From: Fragum whitleyi
Lineage: Eukaryota > Mollusca > Bivalvia > Cardiida > Cardiidae
Direction of reading: 5' to 3'
DNA: 64,000 bases
NCBI GenBank assembly: GCA_948146395.1
Contig: OX411547.1
Location: 58,907,566-58,971,565, forward strand
Part shown: piece after piece, positions 57,570-64,000 of the stretch
Layout of the letters: every line of letters begins with the position of its first letter
Numbering within the stretch: position 1 is the first letter of the stretch
Made by a program: the position numbers and the translations under genes
Notes under the pieces: model-generated
What the model was told of the DNA's origin: nothing
Seen by the model: the letters and a program-made list of their open reading frames with translations, nothing else
Database searches by the model: none

Positions 57570-58600
57570 TATTATACTTTACGAGATATGCTCCGGACAA
57601 GTTTAGTGACGGAATCTCGGAACGACGGAATGACGGACGGAGACCATTACTTTATCCCCTCGCCTAAAACGGCGGGGGATAAAAGAGTTGTTAACTTTCA
57701 TCTTGTACAAAGTACAATTTGTATTATAAGAAAATTCACAATACGGACATTTTTTCCATGAAAGAAGAGTTGTATTCAAAAGAATTCTGACATGAAGGCC
57801 CCTTTTCCCATGACGCGACTGAAATTCACTTAACTGCAACAACATGCAAAAATTCAGGTAACAATGTACGTTTCGTAAAAAAATCTTTGAAATAAGTCTA
57901 TAAATAAGGAAAGAGTTGCGTTCACAAGCATTTTACAAGAAGGTCCCTTTTTCCATGAAGTAATTGTAATTCACCAAACCGCGACTATATAGGCAAAGTC
58001 AGGTGACTAGGAACATTTTGTGAAAGTTTCATCCAAACCATTCCATAAATGGAGGAGGAGTTGCGTTCACAATTTTTTTTTTCAAGAAGCCTCCCCTTTT
58101 CCATGGCACGGCTAAAATTCACCAAACTGTGTTAGAATATGCGATAGGTCAGGTGACTAGGAATGTTTTGTGAAAGTATCATCAAAATCGGTCCATACAT
58201 TGAGGAGGAGTTGTGTTCACAAGATTTTTTTACATGAAGGCCCCTTTTTCCAAGACGCGGCTGAAATTCACCAAACCGTGATTTGATGCGCAAGGTCAGA
58301 GGTGACTAGGAACATTCTGTTAAAGTTTCATCCAAATCCAACAAGAAACGTTGGAGAAGTTGTGCTTTACAAGAAAAGTGGGCGTACATGCGTAAGTATG
58401 CTTGCACAGTCAAAATCGCAAAATTCACGACTAGCCCCTTGGTGTTGCAAATTCATGAGTAAATTCAACAATACGACATGTTTCTTGAAAGCCAAAACTG
58501 TTTCTTGAAAGCCAATTTTAATCGTACGATTGTGATACGATCATATTTCGGTCGTAGGACCTTTCTTGAAAGAGGCCCCTGAAGACAAAACACGTGGGGT
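57570..58600. mobile_element. Tandem-core interspersed elements, degenerate
   Basis: 57570-57690 is an end fragment with GACGGACGGAGACC and hairpin TATCCCC...GGGGGATA. 57780-58400 holds four ~150-bp units (AAGGCCCCTTTTYCCATG, CAGGTGACTAGGAAC, GGAGGAGTTGCGTTCAC). Confidence 0.6.
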
Positions 58601-58789
58601 TGGTAAACTCGTTCAGATATTTGATAAAAACCAAGGCTGTAGGTAACCTTTCATTATCTTCAATGATATTTGAAGGATTACGCACATGCGTATTTTTGCA
58701 CTAGTGAATTTATGTCTAAGCAATTTTAAAGAAAATGGACAAAAGCAGAAAGAGAAGATAAATATTTGCCTATAGACCCGCAATTTAGG

Positions 58790-58853
58790 GTGAGTGATCA
58801 AACGTAGATTTTGTCTATACAGTTGGAGACAAAATTGACCTTTGATCACTCAC
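58790..58853. repeat. Palindrome, family D
   Basis: GTGAGTGATCAAACGTAGAT pairs with TTGACCTTTGATCACTCAC. It is followed by CATAAACTTGTGGATCTATA, as in the 24.5-kb copy. Confidence 0.85.
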
Positions 58854-59150
58854 ATAAACTTGTGGATCTATACCTTCACCGATCCTTGCTGCGTCCACCA
58901 TCAGAGAAATTATCGCGCGATTTGGAAATAGGGTTCCGTTTCTTTTGTTTTTGTTTTAGAGAAGAATTAGAAAGAGATTATTTGCAGGATCGGATTTTAA
59001 TACAGATAAATAATCTGCAGGTCTGCATGCGCGTTTCTAATGATGCTATACGGAACAATTAGATACAAAAACATTTGAACTATTTTGTAAAAGTGTGTAA
59101 GAAGTTCGTTCAGAAAGAGAAACTAGACCTCTAAAAGAAGCTACAACATA

Positions 59151-59287
59151 ATTCTACGAAAAACAGCTTGCGACATTACCAAATAAGCAGATCACGTGAT
59201 TGGCTTGTGCTATGTCCACAATTCTACGAAAAACAGGTCGCGACATTACCAAATAAGCAGATCACGTGATTGGCCAGTGCTATTGTC
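59151..59287. repeat. 70-bp tandem duplication with E-box and CCAAT motifs
   Basis: Two copies, starting 59151 and 59221, share ATTCTACGAAAAACAG, CGACATTACCAAATAAGCAG and ATCACGTGATTGGC. Each has the palindromic E-box TCACGTGA directly followed by an inverted CCAAT (ATTGG). No gene is evident nearby. Confidence 0.9.
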
Positions 59288-60295
59288 AATAGCTGACTTC
59301 ATTGGACTTGACCTATCACATGATTTCCAAATATAGTAATGCAAATATGAGATACTAGTAAATTCGTACGCAAGTTTCAATAAATATCGTTTAAAACATA
59401 AATCAGCTTGTAATAATTTACATGAAGTGATTGTTGTGTAATTGTTCAACATTATTATTTCTTGGTGAAATAAACTGCATGTCTATGTCAAGTTGAGATA
59501 TACAAAAGAGGCCGAAGTGTATTCACATCCTGTTCACGTGATGTGTGTTATCAGAAAACCCGAAATGGAATTATCTTGTGTTCAGTTTGCGGTTTTGTTA
59601 AATCTAAGTTGGAATTGCTCCGCATTCCAACTTAAAAATGAAGACTGTTTAAAACAATTCAATTCTTTTCTGAAGTTGATTTCCAGTGGGTCCTACGAAC
59701 TTGTATGAGTAGTTTTGAGAGTCCTGGCTACTTATTTGTAAATCTCAGACTCTCAAAATCCGTGTTCCATTAAACCCTGTCGGAATTTGTCAAATTCCTC
59801 GACTCCCACCCTTATCTCCTTTTCAGAAATTCTTGATCCGCCTTTGAAGCCTCAGATATAGATCTATCCCGAGCGTAAAGTTATAAAAACTTTTCCGATC
59901 ATATTATTTTACTTCACATAACTCACATAACAAATTGGTTGGCGAACACCAAAGGGAAATTTACCAAATTAACGCCGCAAATTTGGGACATTGCCAAAAC
60001 TTCTCTAAGTATGAGGAGCCCTCGCCTGCTTCTAGCCTTGTGGCTTAGGCTTAGAGGATATTTAAAGAGTGTCTCATCATCAAACGTAAAATCCGATATG
60101 CTCGCTGCACCATTCATCAATTTCTCTCCGAATAAAAGTATCACAGAAAGGATGAGAAAAGGTTTAGACAAGGAACAATCCTGCCAAATTTCATCCAAAT
60201 TATAGGCTTAAAAAATGAAAAAATTGTTACAGTTAATAACACCGTAAAATTGACACTCATTCCGATAAAAATCATTCTAAGCCATTCACTCAGCG

Positions 60296-60421
60296 CTCCA
60301 TTCATTCATTCATTCATTCATTCATTCATTCATTCATTCATTCATTCATTCATTCATTCATTCATTCATTCATTCATTCATTCATTCAATCAATCATTCA
60401 TTCTTTCATTCATTCATTCAA
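60296..60421. repeat. (ATTC)n microsatellite
   Basis: About 125 bp of TTCA repeats with a few variant units at the right end. Confidence 0.97.
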
Positions 60422-60429
60422 TAAATCCA

Positions 60430-63150
60430 AACACTCAATAAAATTGATCAAAAAAACTCCGAAATCATTAGAAAACCTTTTGAAATCGCTCATGACGATC
60501 ATCCTCAAAACGATCACATCATTTTACGATTTTTATTGGCTGGAGTGGATTTTCAAGTGTCTGATTTGTCAATGAAGACACACAAACAGAAAAATACGTA
60601 TATTTTATTAACTGAGGGAGATTTTACTTAGACATGCTAATTACAAGTGTCACGAACTTTTAATTTGGGACAAAAGTCAAACTTGAAAAAAATAACTTTT
60701 CTTGTCTCGGTAAGCATTTATTTTTTCAGACCATTTAACTTGGGTTACTTGTATTCTAATTCGGCGCTTGAAAAGATAGATATAAATTATTTCCTTGATT
60801 ATAAACATAAAAAAAGCATTGGGACAGTCTATTTTGAAAGGAGTTGCTATGTTTACACAGATATTTCCCACCAAAAATGCAATCTTCCGTAAGACAATTA
60901 AGTTTTTTTAGATAGCAAATTGGTATATCTAATTTGAAAAATGCGAACGAATGGTATCCACCATCGTAGATTCAGAAAATTGCTTAAAATAACCCTGGGA
61001 CACGGTTTTGGCTCCCAAAAATGAGAATGGGCGACTTTCATGATGTAGATGTTCTTAACCGAAAGCATATCGAAATTAAAATTACCAGTGGAGTATATGT
61101 GAGCGAAAAATTGAAACTCGTAAGTGAATAGCTTAGAATGATTTTGATCGGAATGAGTTTCAATTCCACGACTGTAACTTTATGCTAATAATAAACATGT
61201 ATATTATAGGCAGTGCTGTAAATGTACTTCTTTCAATTATTGGTTTTTAACAACTTGCCTGAATGTCTCCAAAAAGGTCTACATTAGGCTACGATAATAG
61301 GTTTTTTATTGTTATTTTCATCTTTTAATATTAAAAAGCATTTTTATTATTCTTATTTTCATTGTTATTATCAATTGTAGATCGGATCGGAACATTTTTT
61401 TCATCTTAAAACAACCTTTCCCTTTTACCCCCGTGTGAAACTACATTTGGGTTGAATATTACATTATAGGCTCTTTCGTTTCACACAAAATGATACAATA
61501 ATATTTTCTCAAGTTCAAATAGGCTACGAGGTTATTTTGTTTAGTGAATGTATGTTGAGAGGTGGCGCTCTGCCAAGTGCGTAATGCTCTAAGTTCATTC
61601 ACTGAATTCTGGCGGGAAAATGTGTACTACAATAACAAATCACACACACCTATAGGTGTATTTTCAAAACTGAGCTCTGACGTAGGCGCCGAGTCCATAA
61701 CCATAGGTAAATCGGGTATAATTTAAAAGCAAATGATAGGAATTCAACCCGATCCCTTTGGTGCAATTATGAAAGTACAAGTTTGAGTTAACCTTGCGTT
61801 AAAAGACAAGCAATTAAGTTGCTTCAAAAGGTAAATTTGAAACTTTCTTGGTGAATTATTTTAACCTGTTTTATCTATTTCGAATAAATGGCACGAGAAT
61901 CTAACAGCAAAAAGTTGAATTTACGGATCAACGTCCAAAATCTACCTATAGTATCAATAACTTGAATAAATCTGTAATTAACCAATAGCTGTTAAATCCC
62001 TGCTTTTTACGTTCCTGTGATTTTATGATTGAGAAAACATTGTAAAAAAAGGGGAATTGCTTCTGACAAGCAATTTCTTCTTTTTCCACACTATTTTCTC
62101 CCCAACTGAATGGTTATTTTTCAAATTAAATCCACTTTAAATTTCGTCTGCAAAACCTTTGAATTTGGACAGGTCTAAAATTTTATAAAACAGCGGAAAG
62201 GGTTAAGAAGGCTTGGTCGCCCAGCGTTGAAATGCGCATAGTCTGAGTTCTCGAACGAGACCGGTGTCCAATTTTGGCTGTCTATTTCGGATAGAATAAG
62301 TCGAGATATTGACGTTGGCAATGGCGTTGTTGTTGGCGTGACAAACTTTTAAATTGTTCAGTATTTTGAAATACCGTATAATTGGTTGTATTTGTATGTA
62401 TATTTTTTCTGGTTTGTGATGAAAGCAATTCAACAAAAAATCGAGAGTTTGATATTCTATGAATATTTTTCTGTTAATGTCATACCAATTATGAAATATT
62501 ACATCAGTCATAAATGATTATGGTTAAAAGAGCAATTGCTAACACACACATCACCACCACCACCGCCGCGCACATACTCCCCGGTCTAGCCATGCTGCTC
62601 CGTCAAACGCTCTCTATCTGCATATGCCCACTTGAATTGAAATAAATGGTCTGATTTCGAATAAACTCGAAATGTGGGGAGAAGAGTCGATTATCATACT
62701 TATTATTATTATAAGATATGTATAAAATTATAATTAAAACATGATAACAATAATTTTTGTTGTTGCTTTAACAAAGGACGTTGAATAATTTATAAATAAG
62801 CGTTAAATTTATATAATTGAGAGTGGCCTTTAGTGCAAAAAACCTATAAAGAGGAAATGTCAAATATCTTAAGTAATATTTTTAGTACAAAATACAGACA
62901 AAATAAAAGAAAACAATACGCTTGGCAATTTACGATTTGCAAGACGAAATGAGACAGAATTTTTCGAATATTCGAAAACATGTAGGTACGATATTTCTTA
63001 TAAATGTGAACCTTTCGCGCGAAAAGGGACCATCTGGGAACTTCGTAAAATTAATGATTTAAAAAGGAGTTTGTATCTAGAACAGGCCAACCAGAGGTTG
63101 CATTTCAAAAAATCTTTCAAGGGAAGGTAGATTAATTATTCTAGATTCAG
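60430..63150. other. No gene recognised
   Basis: Scattered inverted pairs, for example GCAATTGCTTCTGACAAGCA-type near 62050, but no coherent coding segments. The longest frame (62203-62511, minus) has no supporting composition or splice context. The right edge 63240-64000 is similar. Confidence 0.5.
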
Positions 63151-63159
63151 AAAGTCAGT

Positions 63160-63235
63160 AAAGTGCGCAAAGTTTTCACCCTAGTCAGTCTGCGCATTCC
63201 GCGCAGACTGACAAGGGTCAACACTTTACGCACTT
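63160..63235. repeat. ~36-bp inverted repeat, 5-bp loop
   Basis: AAAGTGCGCAAAGT...CAGTCTGCGC pairs with GCGCAGACTGACAAGGGTCA...GCACTT. A half copy (CAGACTGACAAGGGTC) is at 55903-55918. CCCTTTTCGCGTGACGGGTC follows in both places. Confidence 0.85.
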
Positions 63236-64000
63236 CTAGCTTGTCCCTTTTCGCGTGACGGGTCAAAAATGTATCTAGATGTTTGCGTACTGACTAACTT
63301 GGTGTAAACATTTCATCACCATATCACGGCAGTACTTGTTTTCTCACAACAGTACGGAGTAGGTTCAAAGAAACACGCGTTCTGCACGACACCGATGATG
63401 CAATACAGAACCGGCAGTTATTATTTAAACAAGTTTTAGAAATAGTAAATTAAAAGGATTTCTACCAATTGTGTTTAGTTGGATGCCTGGAATATTTGGA
63501 AAGTGAGTGCATTTCATTAATTTGGTCTTTTTTATATTTTTTATCGATCCTGCCTTTAAGCAGTACCGAAAATAAAGAGTTGAAAAGATGAATTGTTTAC
63601 ACGCCCAAATATTATACAAATGATGATGATAATAATCATAATGGCGATGATAATACATGCATTAGAGTAACAAAAACTAAGTAATAGTGTTGAAATACAT
63701 TCAGGTAAACTTGATTTATTTTCAATTCATGAATTCTAAAAAAAATATTTCTGTATCATTTTGATTTCACTTTGCATTTACTTATTTGTAAGATTGTTTC
63801 ATGATAATATTTTCCTTTCATTTGATTACTCATCAACGGTTGTTTGCCAGTGCTCCTTATTGTGCGTACAAATGTATGTATAAGTATGCGAGCGCGTTTT
63901 TAAAACCGATTATTCCATGATTTTCATATCATATACAGCTTTCTCACTCACTACTAATCGATACTTATGTGTAAAAATGCAAACAAAATGTTACGTTTCA

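Noticed and set aside
59923..60205. Overlapping 88- and 91-codon frames on opposite strands
   Set aside because: Neither has start context, splice sites or recognisable domains; overlap on both strands suggests chance.
60250..60441. 63-codon frame rich in His-Ser-Phe-Ile
   Set aside because: Direct translation of the ATTC microsatellite.
62203..62511. 102-codon minus-strand frame
   Set aside because: No recognisable motif, no flanking splice sites or repeats supporting a transposase; chance in AT-rich DNA is sufficient.

Overview
This window looks like nuclear DNA from a bivalve mollusc. It is AT-rich and gene-poor, genes are split by introns of up to about 28 kb, and most of the sequence is small non-autonomous DNA transposons, short palindromes and interspersed elements with tandem-repeat cores of about 145 bp like those known from oysters and clams ('pearl'/helentron-associated elements). 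The phylum is inferred from the repeats and from the type of TRIM/NHL-like protein; I cannot name the species.

The main gene is an OS-9 orthologue on the minus strand. Its start codon is at 46859 and nine coding exons run leftwards (46.8, 45.1, 40.0, 34.9, 7.1, 4.5, 3.2, 1.5 and 0.6 kb). All splice phases agree and together they give about 386 residues: signal peptide, the complete MRH lectin domain, and part of the acidic C-terminal tail. The last visible exon ends in a good donor site, so the 3' end lies outside the window. OS-9 is an ER-lumenal lectin of ER-associated degradation. A UPRE-type motif 80-87 bp upstream of its ATG fits control by the unfolded-protein response. Nested in its 27.6-kb fourth intron, on the opposite strand, is a second gene (21949-26848, two coding exons, 653 residues) that has a charged N-terminal region and an NHL/TRIM-type beta-propeller.

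Region by region: 0.2-0.5 kb, cluster of ~68-bp palindromes; 0.5-7.2 kb, OS-9 exons 9 to 5, where intron 5 is almost entirely a 70-bp minisatellite copied from the end of exon 5 with its splice donor; 7.9-9.3 kb, a SINE and a pearl-like element; 10.0-13.05 kb, a 3.1-kb TIR element that splits an older repeat; 13-21 kb, MITEs and palindromes; 21.9-26.9 kb, the nested gene; 27-33.7 kb, MITEs and a degenerate pearl-like element; 33.7-37.5 kb, three Tigger-like elements, one inside another, that flank OS-9 exon 4; 38-44.5 kb, pearl-like elements, three of them inserted in a 66-bp satellite; 45-47 kb, OS-9 exons 2 and 1 and the promoter; 47-64 kb, mostly non-coding, with a 1.7-kb transposon whose subterminal CG motifs repeat every ~10.6 bp, a 650-bp GA tract, an ATTC microsatellite, and two candidate minus-strand gene starts (49.7 and 56.8 kb) that I could not identify.

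The most unusual signals are the exon-derived splice-donor minisatellite, the helically phased subterminal arrays at 52.6-54.1 kb, and families of short palindromes whose two arms stay complementary while their sequence diverges.
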